A DNA stretch of 64,000 nt from Sphingorhabdus sp. SMR4y (GTDB lineage: Bacteria > Pseudomonadota > Alphaproteobacteria > Sphingomonadales > Sphingomonadaceae). This document shows positions 1 through 8,892 of this stretch, in pieces. Positions within the stretch are counted from its first letter, which is position 1. Every line of letters begins with the position of its first letter. The stretch spans positions 1-64,000 of the forward strand of contig NZ_CP022336.1 of NCBI RefSeq assembly GCF_002218195.1, given 5' to 3'. Position numbers and translations under genes: made by a program. Under the pieces are notes generated by a model. That model saw only the letters and a list, made by a program, of their open reading frames with translations, searched no databases and was not told the DNA's origin.

Positions 1-366
1 ACCATATTGATCCTGGTCGCGGTCGATTGACTGCAGGGAAAACCCGCCCTGGTTGAGCAGGGCCTGCAGCCGCATCTTCGCCTGCTGGCCGAGCCGTTCC
101 TCGGCGGCGCAGCCGGGGCTGGAAATTTCCGGTGTGTTGATATCGGCGATGCGGATCTTGCGGCCCTCGAACCAGATCGTGTCGCCGTCGACCACGCAGG
201 TCACCCGCTCGGGGCCAAAGCAGATGCCAAAGCTGGCGCGGTTCGGATCAATGGCGGTGGCGGCGCTGGTTGTGGCCGGCCCGCCGCTGAAGAAAATCAC
301 CAGAAACAGCGCCGTGCACAGGCCGGCGGTTAGGATGATGAAATGGGGCCAGCGGACTGTGTTCAC
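1..366 (-). CDS. Thermonuclease (SNase)-like membrane-anchored protein, 3' end cut by window
   Basis: Reading the minus strand from a GTG at 366 gives about 122 residues with no stop before the window edge. The N-terminus has a single hydrophobic segment (about residues 5-27, rich in I, L, F, A), then a linker, then VDGDTIWFEGRKIRIADINT followed by PEIS, which matches the first catalytic block of the staphylococcal nuclease fold (VxDGDTxxxxxxxxRLxxIDxPE). The family cleaves DNA or RNA with Ca2+; this one would be anchored with its nuclease domain in the periplasm. An in-frame TAA lies a few codons upstream of the GTG, so the start is narrowly bounded, although no strong ribosome binding site is visible. 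The C-terminal catalytic residues are outside the window, so activity cannot be judged. Confidence 0.7.
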   Translation of the reverse strand, partial: MNTVRWPHFIILTAGLCTALFLVIFFSGGPATTSAATAIDPNRASFGICFGPERVTCVVDGDTIWFEGRKIRIADINTPEISSPGCAAEERLGQQAKMRLQALLNQGGFSLQSIDRDQDQYG

Positions 367-417
367 CGGCTGGAAAATAGCGGGGAGAGGTTAAAAGAGG
401 TTAAATCCGGGGGCGAG

Positions 418-459
418 GTTTACAGGGTGAAGTTTACAGGGCGAAGTTCACAGGGCAGG
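418..459. repeat. Three tandem copies of a 14-base unit
   Basis: The unit GTTTACAGGGTGAA is followed directly by GTTTACAGGGCGAA and GTTCACAGGGCAGG. It lies between the thermonuclease-like gene and the small tandem genes. No coding role is seen; it could be a replication-slippage repeat or a protein-binding array. Confidence 0.7.
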
Positions 460-490
460 CGGATCAGGCCCGCCATGGCATCTTCGGTGA

Positions 491-613
491 TCAGATCACC
501 AAAGATGCGCTGTTATTCACGGCCGGGCCGATCGACGCGCTGAGCAGGACGGCAGCCGAAACAAGCGAGGCAAAGGCTGCGGCGAAGCGGTTTTGGGCTT
601 TGGGTGACAACAT
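491..613 (-). CDS. Small 40-residue hydrophobic protein, paralogue B of a tandem pair
   Basis: The ATG at 613 is preceded by AAAGGAA at good spacing. The product is 40 residues, ending NNSASLVI. It aligns without gaps over residues 7-39 with the 40-residue product immediately upstream (653-775): both share QN-(R/Q)-x-AAAFA, then SAS-I-x-PA, then NN-x-A-x-LV. It has one hydrophobic span (about residues 10-32) containing several Ala and Ser, so it may be a small membrane or secreted peptide. The function is unknown. It is 39 bases downstream of its paralogue and probably co-transcribed with it. Confidence rests on the conserved length, the aligned residues and the ribosome binding site. Confidence 0.6.
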   Translation of the reverse strand: MLSPKAQNRFAAAFASLVSAAVLLSASIGPAVNNSASLVI

Positions 614-652
614 TTCTTGGGTTCCTTTAGGAAATGGGGTGAGTGCAGCGGG

Positions 653-775
653 TCAGGCGACCAGTGCGGCAGCATTGTTCATGGCGGGCGTGATCGACGC
701 GCTGACAAAGATAGCGGCCGTGAAGATTGCGGCAAAGGCGGCGGCGATCTGGTTCTGGATATTGGCGTTGGTCAT
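653..775 (-). CDS. Small 40-residue hydrophobic protein, paralogue A of a tandem pair
   Basis: A longer open frame begins at 871, but the ATG at 775 has a strong ribosome binding site (GGAAGGAAC) and gives a 40-residue product with the same length and pattern as the gene downstream. The sequence begins MTNANIQNQIAAAFAAIFTA and ends AALVA, with a single hydrophobic span and the shared QNQIAAAFA / SASITPA / NN motifs. The strict length match and conserved motifs argue that both copies are translated and under selection. I cannot assign a function; the span may be a signal anchor or a membrane helix. Confidence 0.6.
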   Translation of the reverse strand: MTNANIQNQIAAAFAAIFTAAIFVSASITPAMNNAAALVA

Positions 776-936
776 ATTGAAGTTCCTTCCGGTTTGATCT
801 GTTGCTTCGCAAACCATCTTGCGAAGATGTCTACAGCATTGCACAGGCCGTGCCAGTTTTGGAAAAGTCATATAAAACAGTGGTTTAGAAAAATATTCCC
901 ATCAGCTTGAAATGAACAGAAGCTGAATAATGGTAA

Positions 937-945
937 ATTATACCA
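937..945 (-). promoter_or_regulatory. Extended -10 element, candidate promoter of the tandem small genes
   Basis: On the minus strand the bases read TGGTATAAT, a perfect extended -10 (TGnTATAAT). No good -35 is seen 17 bases upstream, as is common for extended -10 promoters. It would leave a leader of about 155 bases before the ATG at 775. Confidence 0.35.
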
Positions 946-995
946 ATATTTAGTGTTGCCGGTTTTCGCCTGTGGGCAGGGCGCACGAAGCGGCT

Positions 996-1015
996 CCCTG
1001 CGACCGGTCGCAGGG
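996..1015. repeat. Perfect 20-base palindrome
   Basis: CCCTGCGACCGGTCGCAGGG is self-complementary along its full length. It lies 68 bases past the SDR stop codon and can form an 8-bp stem with a CCGG loop. There is no T-tract, so it is either a weak terminator or a dyad operator. Confidence 0.5.
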
Positions 1016-1083
1016 GCTGTCAGGCCGGATCTATCGCTGTTTCCAACCCGCCGGGCAAGGCTCGCGGGGGCGGGAAGGGCCGA

Positions 1084-1860
1084 TCAATATTGCGCGGTTC
1101 CGCCGTCGACGCTCAACGTCCCGCCGGTAATGCCACCACCAGCCTCGGACGCCAGCAAGACCGCCATTGCGGCAACTTCCTCAACTTTGCCGGGGCGCTT
1201 GAGCGCGCTTTCCTGCGAGAACATGTCGATCATCTCGTCGAAGGACATGCCCATGCCCTCTGCCGTAGTCGGTCCGGTCTCCATGATCAGGTCGGTCAGG
1301 ATCAGGCCGGGGCAGATGGAATTGACAGTGACGCCCGACGTTCCGACCTCCTGTGCCACGGCCTTGGTCATGCCGTTGATGCCGTGCTTGGCGATCGTAT
1401 AGGATGCGAATGTCGGCTTGCCCATCTTGCCTTCGGTGGAGCTGATATTGATAACACGACCCCATTTCTGCGCGATCATCGGCTTGAGTGCCCGACGGGT
1501 GGCCCAGAATGTGGAATAGATGTTCCACTTCATCGCCTGGTCAAAAGCTTCGTCGGTGAGGTCAACCAACGGCGCCAGATCACCCGCGCCGCCCGCATTG
1601 TTGACGAGGATATCAATCGAGCCGAAATGAGCGGCGGTCTGGTCGATAAAACCCTCGACCTGATCCTGCTCCATCACGTCGCCGGCTATGAAGATGGCCC
1701 GATCGCCGACGTCCAGATCGGCAATGACCTTGGCACCCTTGTCCGGGTTGCGCGCCATCAGCGCCACATTTGCACCCTCGGCCAGAAAGGCCTCGGCAAT
1801 CCCGCGACCAATGCCCGCCGTGCCGCCCGTGATCGCTGCTGTCTTGCCCTGCAATTTCAT
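1084..1860 (-). CDS. Short-chain dehydrogenase/reductase (SDR)
   Basis: The product is a 258-residue classical SDR, the usual length. The ATG at 1860 follows GAGG at 8 bases and is preferred to the GTG one codon earlier. The NAD(P)-binding motif TGGTAGIG is at residues 11-18, NNAG at 86-89, and the catalytic Ser (139/140), Tyr153 and Lys157 (YTIAK) are present. The C-terminus ends with the GGTLSVDGG motif typical of FabG-like enzymes. The substrate is not predictable. It reads away from the glycine-zipper gene at 2093, so the 230 bases between them must carry both promoters. Confidence 0.88.
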   Translation of the reverse strand: MKLQGKTAAITGGTAGIGRGIAEAFLAEGANVALMARNPDKGAKVIADLDVGDRAIFIAGDVMEQDQVEGFIDQTAAHFGSIDILVNNAGGAGDLAPLVDLTDEAFDQAMKWNIYSTFWATRRALKPMIAQKWGRVINISSTEGKMGKPTFASYTIAKHGINGMTKAVAQEVGTSGVTVNSICPGLILTDLIMETGPTTAEGMGMSFDEMIDMFSQESALKRPGKVEEVAAMAVLLASEAGGGITGGTLSVDGGTAQY

Positions 1861-2092
1861 CACTTTTCCTCTTTGCTATATCGCGCAATTGCTAATGGAC
1901 AGGATGCCAATCGACAATGGATTAAAAAGTTAGTCCTGACCCTGTCTCGCGATCCGTTCAGATAAGGGGCTTCAAATATGAACCTTAGATAAAGTCAGCA
2001 TTCAGCAACCGGTCAATGCCACCCGTCTAGAAACATATTTGTCAGACAGTAATTGATTCGGGTTCCGGAAGAACCCTTTTGGAGTGAAGACA

Positions 2093-2497
2093 ATGATCAA
2101 CAAGATTATCGGCAGTCTAGCAATCTCAACCGCAGCCATCGCCACGATGGCTATGGCATCGCCGGCGGAAGCTCGTGGGGGTTATTATAACAGCGGCTAT
2201 TACGAACAGGTCCGCGGCGACGGATATCGGGAATATCGGCGCGGTGATACCTATCGCGGCAGCCGCTATCGGGACCGCCGCGACTATCGGGATCAGCGTC
2301 GCTACCGGGACAACAGATATTCCAGTAACCGGCGCTATCGCGGCTGTGATCGCGGAACCGGCGGGACGATCATCGGTGCTATAGCCGGTGGCTTGCTCGG
2401 CAACGAAATCGCCGGTCGTGGTGACAAGACCGAAGGCACGATCATAGGTGGCGCCGTGGGCGCACTGGCTGGTCGCGCGATTGACGGTAACTGCTGA
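2093..2497 (+). CDS. Glycine-zipper 2TM domain surface protein
   Basis: The ATG at 2093 has GGAG 8 bases upstream. The 134-residue product has a signal peptide ending in SPAEA about residue 27, a strongly basic and tyrosine-rich middle (repeated YRD/RRYR units, residues about 40-90), and a C-terminal glycine-zipper block (GGTIIGAIAGGLLGN and GTIIGGAVGALAG). This is the layout of Rick_17kDa/2TM proteins found in the outer envelope of Proteobacteria. Members are often stress-related and help envelope integrity, but the exact role here is not known. The gene stands alone, converging on the cytochrome operon at 2619. Confidence 0.8.
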   Translation: MINKIIGSLAISTAAIATMAMASPAEARGGYYNSGYYEQVRGDGYREYRRGDTYRGSRYRDRRDYRDQRRYRDNRYSSNRRYRGCDRGTGGTIIGAIAGGLLGNEIAGRGDKTEGTIIGGAVGALAGRAIDGNC

Positions 2498-2579
2498 TAT
2501 CTTCGGCAGTCTGACGAGGATATAATTTCTAACATTTGCATGTGGAAACATTCTACCCCCGGAGTTGCGTAACGGGGCA

Positions 2580-2610
2580 GGGGGCTGCGGCGGTGTTCTG
2601 TCCAGCCCCC
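2580..2610. terminator. Stem-loop between converging genes, possible bidirectional terminator
   Basis: GGGGGCTG (2580-2587) and CAGCCCCC (2603-2610) form a perfect 8-bp GC-rich stem between the 2TM gene and the end of the cytochrome operon. On the plus strand it is followed by GATATTTGTT, a weak T-rich tail. The minus side has no T-tract. Confidence 0.35.
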
Positions 2611-2618
2611 GATATTTG

Positions 2619-5600
2619 TTACTTTGCAGCCAGCAATTTCGGAACGGGGCCGATCCAGTCTGCAATATCCGGCTCGTCATTCACGAAATAGGGCTGGCCG
2701 TTGCTGTTCAGGTAGAAACGCTGCATTTCGCTGCGAGTGAACGGGCGTGAACCCAGCCGTCCGAATACCGCCATCTGTCCGCCGGTTTCATCCACCGCAC
2801 GATCGCGATCCAGTCCCTTTGACAAAGCCAGCGCCGGTTTCGGTGTGCGAGCAAATGCAATGAGCTCCGGCTTGGGTGCGGGCGAGAAACCATAATAGTT
2901 TTTCTGACTGTCGGGCGTGGTCAACTGGATCACCTTCAGACCGTTGCGACCATCGGCGACATAGGCGAACAATGTTGCATTGGTCGATCCAACGATAACA
3001 TCCTCAGCGTCATTCATTGTGCCGCCAAAGCTTTCCTTCAGGTAGACTGTCGGTGCTTCGGGCCGCGTTATATTCGCGATTACGAGGCCCTCGTCCTTGG
3101 CGGCGATATAGGCGTAGGTACGGGCCAGATAGATACGCCGGGCATTGCGCAGCGGGATCGTTCCTGAAGGAACGGCGACGGGCCTTTCCATGTCGGTCAC
3201 ATTGAACAGTTTCACGCCCTCGGCATCGGTCACCCAGAGATAGCGGAACTGCAGGGCGGAGGCTCTGGCATCGGTCATCGGAATAGTGACGACATGCCGT
3301 GGTTTCAGCGGATCATCCAGATCGATCAGCGTCAATCCTGCAGCCGTCGTTATATAAGCATAATGTCCGGCCAGCGTGATATGCTGCGCACCATCAAGCA
3401 CGCCGCCTTCGTTCCACGTCAGGCTGCGTTTGAAGAAATTATTGCGGAATTCGCCGTCGGCCAAAGTGTTGACGTCGACCAGGATCAAGCCTTCTTCACT
3501 GTCGGTGATGACCGCATAATTATAGATCGGATGGAAAGCCTGTTCCTCGTTGATCTCCCGCAGTTCCTTGGTGTTGCGGGTTGGAGCAATCGGCTGGTTG
3601 GTGGCCAGCGCCATGCAGGTCGCATTCTTGGTATCGACATGCGTATCATGACCAAGCGAAGAGAAGGGCGCTTTAACAATGCGCTCGGAAAAGCCCTTGT
3701 TACCGATCGAGGCGACATCGTAGGCGCGGAAGCCGCCTTTTCCTTCGGCGACAAACATATATTCACCGCGCAATTGCAGACAGCGGACGGCATCTTTGGT
3801 GCCCTGGACGACATTCTTGAATTCTTCGAGGGCCTTGGTTTCTCCGGAAAAATTCTTGTCGAGCCGCTCGCCGCGAACCCAGTCGATCAGTTCGCGGTTG
3901 TTATCTTCGACATGCATGCGCCAATAGTCGGGATAGGCATATTTTTGCAGATAGGAGCCGATGACCGCCTGCGGTTCGTCCCATTCGGTAACCCTGACGG
4001 CTTCAAAGCCTTTCTCCAGCCCGACCCAGGCGTGGAGGCCGATGAAATTGACGAAATTCGTACCCTGCAGCAGCGTCTGTGCCATGATGGCATTATTGTC
4101 ATTGGCTTCGCTGACATGACAATCAGAACATTGTTTTGTCTCGGTCTTGCGCACGGTATGCGGGAAATGCGGGGCAAAAGCCTGCGATGAGAAACCGATC
4201 CCGGAAATTGGGGGCTGTTGGACGTATATGCGTTCACGATTGATGTTGGTCGAGGACAGGATCAGCGCCGATGTGGAGCGTACCGGAGCGATAACATTGC
4301 CCTTGCTGGTCTGATGACGGCCGAGTTGGAACATCTGGTCGCGGGCGACTTGAGGGTTGTAGGTAGCGTAATTTCGCGTTGTGCCGCCTTCATATTTGTG
4401 GCTGTCGGCCTGCCAGTTGGCTTCGATCGGCAGATGGCAACCGCCGCAGCTTGTGGTCCAGCTGAGATGGCAGGTGAAGCAGACCATATTTTCGTCTTTA
4501 TGGGCCCGATCCTCTTTCGAAACGCCACTACCGAAGACAAATTTGCCCGTTTCCGCTCCGCTTTTCGACATCAGCTTCGCCCGCGCAGCCTTGAGATTGA
4601 AGTCGGGATGGGAGCGGTCGACACTATCCTTGACCAGGCTGACCTGCCAGCGAAGCTCCGGATCAACGATCGATCGCTGGATCAGGACACGCTTGCCTTC
4701 GGGGTTTTCGAACCACTCAAAGCGCCGTTCGCCATTAGCGTTGCGCAACAGGCCGAGATTGCTGCCTTTCGGCCGCGCGGCAAGATTGCTGGTGCGCAGG
4801 GTTGGGTAGGCGTCAGCGGTGCCGTGGCAGTCCTTGCAGCTGATTTCGACCGCATTGGCGACTTCGCCGTAGATCAGGCCGTTGCCGTGACTGTCCTGAC
4901 CAAAATGGCAATCCGCACATTGCATGCCGACTTCGGCGTGGATGCTCATCATATGGACTGATTTGCCCGGATTGATTCCCGGTTCGACAAATTTTCCTTC
5001 GCCGTCCTTGCGGAATTTCTCCGGATCGTCAGGGGCCACGATATTCTCGCTATCGGTGCTGTAGCTTGCCTGATTGCCCTCGGCGTCTAGCAGATTGCCG
5101 TCGCGGTCGCGTTTCAGAATCGCGCGGAAATTCCAGCCATGGCCGTGATAGTCGGCGAATTGTGTGTCCTTGGCGTCGTCATTGATGTCGTAGACATTGC
5201 GCAGGAAATCGATGTCCGCCCACAGGCCCTTGGGTGCCGCGCCTTCCGGATTCCGGTCGAGCACCTCGCGGACTTCCTCGGCATCGGGATATTTCTGCTG
5301 CTTGTATTTCTGCTGATATTCTTCGTCGCTCATACCTTCCGGCTTGGGCGTCCTGTTGTCGGGACCCGGCCACATATAGGGCGCGTCGGATTCATAATCC
5401 CACATCGTGTAGCCGAGATAGCTGTTCAGGAAGATATTGGGCTGGTGCATGTGGCAGTTCATGCATTGCGCGGTCGGGATGGCGCGGGTGAAGGCATGCT
5501 GGATCGGATGGCCTTTTTCACGCTTGGTCGGATCCGTATCCTTTCCGTGATCGTCATCGTGGCCGGTGTCTTCGCCATGGGCGCCTTTTGCTCCGTGAGC

Positions 5601-6782
5601 CGCATCATAGCTGCCATAGCCGCCGACACGATGCTCGCCCTCTTTGAGATTGCGGATTGTCGGGTCAACCGTCTGGGTCTGGCCGTCCCGGCCATATTGG
5701 GCCCAGATCGAGCTGTGCCGCGGTTCGCGGTCATTGGCATAGACGACGTGGCAGCCGGCGCAGCCAGACTGGCGATAGTCGCCGGGCTGATCATTGGTGC
5801 CCATGAACCACATGAACGGGTCGTTGAGCCGGGTCTTGTGGATATTGAGAACCGGGATGGCGACGCGCAGGCCGGTGCCGGGGCCGCGATTGGATTGTTT
5901 GAGATCAGGCCTACCGGGCTCTTCCAGCCGCTGGATAATGCCGCCGATATTGGGCAGTCCGATTTCGGGGAACTGCGTGTTGATGTTCCGGCCACCGCGC
6001 TCGAACACGCGGAAGATGTCGCCTGGCGGAACGGTGTGCCAGGTCGGCAATGGATAGAGGATCGGCAGTGCGCCGCGTTTCTTTTCGGCTTCGGTCACGG
6101 TGCCGTGAGGATTGCCGGGTGACTTGATCGTCGCCGGTTCGCCCTTGCGGGTATAGGCCTCGCCGAACACGTAATTTTTGAACGGCACGATGCCATTATT
6201 ATAGGCGGCTCCGCCCCACAGCATCGCGCCGGTCGCCATCAGCGACCGTTCCGAGGCCTCGATGATTTCCATGTGGCAGGCGCCGCAGGATTCACGCGCG
6301 ACGCGATAATCCGACGGGTTGACAAAACGCACGAATTCCGGCGATTCCTTGTTGAGCAGGCCATAGCTGCGCTTGGGATTGGCGGAAGAGGGCCAGTGCC
6401 AGCTTTCCGGATATTTCGGCAGGACATGCGCCTTGGTCAGCGCGTCCATATAGGCGAGGCTGTTCTTGCCCCACTTGTTATCGCCGACAACCGAAGCATC
6501 GCCGCCATGACAGTCGACGCAGCCGAGTACCACAGCGGGGGTCTCGTGCATCGTCTTCTGATCGCTATCGGTGTGACAGCTCTGGCAGCCGCTGCTCTTG
6601 GCCTGCGCCTCGTCCCAGGTCTGGTTCTGCGGGGCAGGGGGCGTGAAGCTGTAGTCGACCTTTTGCGGTTTTTCCTTGCCTGCTGCAAGCAGCAGCGAGG
6701 CGGGAGTGACGGTCAGCGCCAACGCGCCCAGTCCCGCGAGGATCAATTTGCTATTGCCGGTCAAGAGGTTCTGCCAGCGCAT
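2619..6782 (-). CDS. Decahaem c-type cytochrome fused to a C-terminal LVIVD-type repeat domain
   Basis: The product has 1,387 residues. An N-terminal signal/anchor segment (about residues 12-34) is followed by ten CxxCH haem c motifs whose Cys residues start at 66, 88, 166, 341, 440, 622, 649, 768, 779 and 885. A His- and Asp-rich stretch lies near 395-425. From about residue 1005 to 1300 there are at least five repeats of the GLxLVDV / GLTLIDL / GVKLFNV / GLVIANI / GLKVIQL type, the pattern of LVIVD beta-propeller repeats of cell-surface proteins. The ATG overlaps the stop of the preceding barrel gene by one base, so the two are translationally coupled. The likely role is multi-haem electron transfer at or across the outer membrane. 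The redox partner and the side of the membrane are not known. Confidence 0.85.
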   Translation of the reverse strand: MRWQNLLTGNSKLILAGLGALALTVTPASLLLAAGKEKPQKVDYSFTPPAPQNQTWDEAQAKSSGCQSCHTDSDQKTMHETPAVVLGCVDCHGGDASVVGDNKWGKNSLAYMDALTKAHVLPKYPESWHWPSSANPKRSYGLLNKESPEFVRFVNPSDYRVARESCGACHMEIIEASERSLMATGAMLWGGAAYNNGIVPFKNYVFGEAYTRKGEPATIKSPGNPHGTVTEAEKKRGALPILYPLPTWHTVPPGDIFRVFERGGRNINTQFPEIGLPNIGGIIQRLEEPGRPDLKQSNRGPGTGLRVAIPVLNIHKTRLNDPFMWFMGTNDQPGDYRQSGCAGCHVVYANDREPRHSSIWAQYGRDGQTQTVDPTIRNLKEGEHRVGGYGSYDAAHGAKGAHGEDTGHDDDHGKDTDPTKREKGHPIQHAFTRAIPTAQCMNCHMHQPNIFLNSYLGYTMWDYESDAPYMWPGPDNRTPKPEGMSDEEYQQKYKQQKYPDAEEVREVLDRNPEGAAPKGLWADIDFLRNVYDINDDAKDTQFADYHGHGWNFRAILKRDRDGNLLDAEGNQASYSTDSENIVAPDDPEKFRKDGEGKFVEPGINPGKSVHMMSIHAEVGMQCADCHFGQDSHGNGLIYGEVANAVEISCKDCHGTADAYPTLRTSNLAARPKGSNLGLLRNANGERRFEWFENPEGKRVLIQRSIVDPELRWQVSLVKDSVDRSHPDFNLKAARAKLMSKSGAETGKFVFGSGVSKEDRAHKDENMVCFTCHLSWTTSCGGCHLPIEANWQADSHKYEGGTTRNYATYNPQVARDQMFQLGRHQTSKGNVIAPVRSTSALILSSTNINRERIYVQQPPISGIGFSSQAFAPHFPHTVRKTETKQCSDCHVSEANDNNAIMAQTLLQGTNFVNFIGLHAWVGLEKGFEAVRVTEWDEPQAVIGSYLQKYAYPDYWRMHVEDNNRELIDWVRGERLDKNFSGETKALEEFKNVVQGTKDAVRCLQLRGEYMFVAEGKGGFRAYDVASIGNKGFSERIVKAPFSSLGHDTHVDTKNATCMALATNQPIAPTRNTKELREINEEQAFHPIYNYAVITDSEEGLILVDVNTLADGEFRNNFFKRSLTWNEGGVLDGAQHITLAGHYAYITTAAGLTLIDLDDPLKPRHVVTIPMTDARASALQFRYLWVTDAEGVKLFNVTDMERPVAVPSGTIPLRNARRIYLARTYAYIAAKDEGLVIANITRPEAPTVYLKESFGGTMNDAEDVIVGSTNATLFAYVADGRNGLKVIQLTTPDSQKNYYGFSPAPKPELIAFARTPKPALALSKGLDRDRAVDETGGQMAVFGRLGSRPFTRSEMQRFYLNSNGQPYFVNDEPDIADWIGPVPKLLAAK

Positions 6783-8887
6783 CAGAAGGCCAGTATCGCG
6801 TTGAGCAGAATGGAATAATGGAAGTCGCGCTTGTCGGTCTGGTCAAACAAATCCTTGAATCCTTTTCCGGGTATCAAAGCAGCGCCCGAGAGGCGGAATA
6901 CCATATTCTGCGTGGCTTTCGGGCGGTAAATGGCGGCTAGAGACAGGTCCCATCCAATGTCTCTGGGAATCGAGCCTTCGACGCGCAGGGCTTCGAGGCT
7001 TTCGGTCTTGTGGAACCAGAGATGGTTGGCATTGCCGGATAGCCGGAAATCGGGCGTCAGATCAGCGTCGACGCCGACTCCGGCCAATATCGTTCCGGGA
7101 TTGTTGAAATTGCTCTGGCCCTGTTCCTTGGAGGATCGAAGCGAGTTGAGAATGCCGTTGCGCCCGTTGATCGAGATCACCCGGCCACCGCCGGCGAACG
7201 GGATGGTCTGGCGGATCCAGTAGCTGGTATCGGCCCCGGCAAAAATCGGATTCTCGAAGATGGAATCAAAGCCCGCTTCGGTATTATTATAAGGATTGCC
7301 GTCGCCGCTGGCGAACAGGCCGGAAGCGCGGAAGCGCAGGAAATCAACGTCATAGCTGGCTTCGAGAGCGCCGAAATAGGCCGCGATCTTCGCCGGTTCG
7401 CTGGTGAAGAAGCTGTTGCGGTCCTCGCCAAAGGCGCCGTAAACCTGACCGGTGAGATTGATCCGTCCGATCCGGCCATCAAAAGCATAGCCCGGATAGA
7501 CGACATCATAGGCGCGGCCGCGAAGGTCGCCGAGCAGAGCGGGGCGGACGGGAAAGCCGTTGTCGTCAATCTCGACGTCGGACTTCTCGCGGTTCATATT
7601 ATAGGTCAGGCTGAACTGGCTCGTCAGGCCGACGAAGGGCAAATCCTGCCGGTAGAGATTGGCAAAGAAAATATAGCTTTCGCGCGGGGTCTGGGTGATG
7701 TCGTTGAGCCCGGAATTGGTGTCTTTCTCGAGCTGGACAAAGGCGCCGAGATTATACTGGATCCGGTTATTGTCGCGAGTCCCGAACAGGCGGAAACCGA
7801 GCTGGTTGTCCTGAAACAGGAAACCGCGGAAATCCGCCTGCATCGGCTGGATACCGATGCGGAAACTGTCGAAGTCATAGCGGGCCGATGTGTTGCGGAT
7901 ATGATAGTCGAAAAACGCCTCCTGCACGCCGACAAACCAGTCGGTGCGGCGCGAGGGTTTCGACGGTTCGACGAACAGGACGCGGCGTTCCGGAACGTTC
8001 ACATGATTGACCTGTGTCGCCAGTGTCAGGCGATATTCCACGTCGGGCGGCTTGTAGGCGGTGGAGCCCTTGATCAGGGCAAAACCGGTGATGAAGGTCT
8101 GGGCATAGACTTCCGAACCGGAGCGGCCGAAAACGTCGATGCTGCCCGGCCGTTCGGTGGTCTGTACGCCGACAGGAATCGGGAAACTGCGCGGTTCGAT
8201 GACCGTGTCGGAAATCAGGTTGGCGACGAAGAACCAGTCGTCGCCCTTGAGAAAGCCCGGCTTCTTGTCGGCCGGGATCGGCTTGTCACCCTTCAACACA
8301 TTCTGGTGATAGGGATTGAGTGTGCTGTGGCAATTGTTCCGCAGTGCGCCGAACAAGGTGTAGATGGCTTCGTCGCTGCCCTTGGCCGGGCAGAGGCTCT
8401 GCATGATCCGCCAGCGGTCGGGGACCGGGAATTCGTCGGTCGGAAAGGCTTCCGGCGGCGGGGCGTTGACCGCGCCGGGGTTATTCTGGGTGACCGGATC
8501 GGGCAGGCTCTTTTGTACACCGGGGCGGCGTCGGCCGTCGATCAGCGCGTCATCGGCGGTCAGACTCTCGATGTCTGTTTCGAGCGGATCGGGGGTGTTG
8601 GACGATGCCACAATGGAAGATTTGGAAGCATCTTTCGGGGTAGCGGTTTCGGCCGCTGCTTTTTCTTCCGTTTCTGCCCCTTCTTCGTCCGGATCTGGTC
8701 CGCCCATGCCCGTTTCATTGCCAAAAACGGCAGATTCTGTACCAATCCAGGAAAATTTTTCTCCGGCCAGCAGAGCGGTCAGCGACGCTTCCATCTGTTC
8801 GATCGAAGCGTGCTGAATCTCCATCTGCTCGGCCTGACCCGACATCACCGCCAGGATCGGTACAAAGGAGGCTGAAAGTCCCGCCAT
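6782..8887 (-). CDS. Outer-membrane beta-barrel protein of the cytochrome operon
   Basis: The 701-residue product has a short hydrophobic N-terminus (about residues 2-18), an acidic, Ala/Glu-rich linker (60-120), a conserved-looking block with two Cys (near 166 and 186) and NPYHQNVLKGDKP (191-203). After that it shows many alternating amphipathic strands rich in Y, F, N and D turns, and it ends in AILAF; a terminal Phe is the usual sorting signal of BAM-assembled barrels. It sits between a GlcG-like lipoprotein gene (5 bases upstream) and the decahaem gene (1-base overlap). Context suggests the porin part of a porin-cytochrome complex. I see no clear similarity to MtrB/PioB, and a plain porin or transporter is possible. 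Confidence 0.7.
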   Translation of the reverse strand: MAGLSASFVPILAVMSGQAEQMEIQHASIEQMEASLTALLAGEKFSWIGTESAVFGNETGMGGPDPDEEGAETEEKAAAETATPKDASKSSIVASSNTPDPLETDIESLTADDALIDGRRRPGVQKSLPDPVTQNNPGAVNAPPPEAFPTDEFPVPDRWRIMQSLCPAKGSDEAIYTLFGALRNNCHSTLNPYHQNVLKGDKPIPADKKPGFLKGDDWFFVANLISDTVIEPRSFPIPVGVQTTERPGSIDVFGRSGSEVYAQTFITGFALIKGSTAYKPPDVEYRLTLATQVNHVNVPERRVLFVEPSKPSRRTDWFVGVQEAFFDYHIRNTSARYDFDSFRIGIQPMQADFRGFLFQDNQLGFRLFGTRDNNRIQYNLGAFVQLEKDTNSGLNDITQTPRESYIFFANLYRQDLPFVGLTSQFSLTYNMNREKSDVEIDDNGFPVRPALLGDLRGRAYDVVYPGYAFDGRIGRINLTGQVYGAFGEDRNSFFTSEPAKIAAYFGALEASYDVDFLRFRASGLFASGDGNPYNNTEAGFDSIFENPIFAGADTSYWIRQTIPFAGGGRVISINGRNGILNSLRSSKEQGQSNFNNPGTILAGVGVDADLTPDFRLSGNANHLWFHKTESLEALRVEGSIPRDIGWDLSLAAIYRPKATQNMVFRLSGAALIPGKGFKDLFDQTDKRDFHYSILLNAILAF

Positions 8888-8892
8888 TCGTC

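Larger units (their letters stand above)
776..1083. other. 308-base intergenic region
   Basis: No credible gene is seen here. It holds the upstream region of the tandem small genes, an extended -10 promoter candidate at 937-945 and a perfect 20-base palindrome at 996-1015. Confidence 0.6.
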
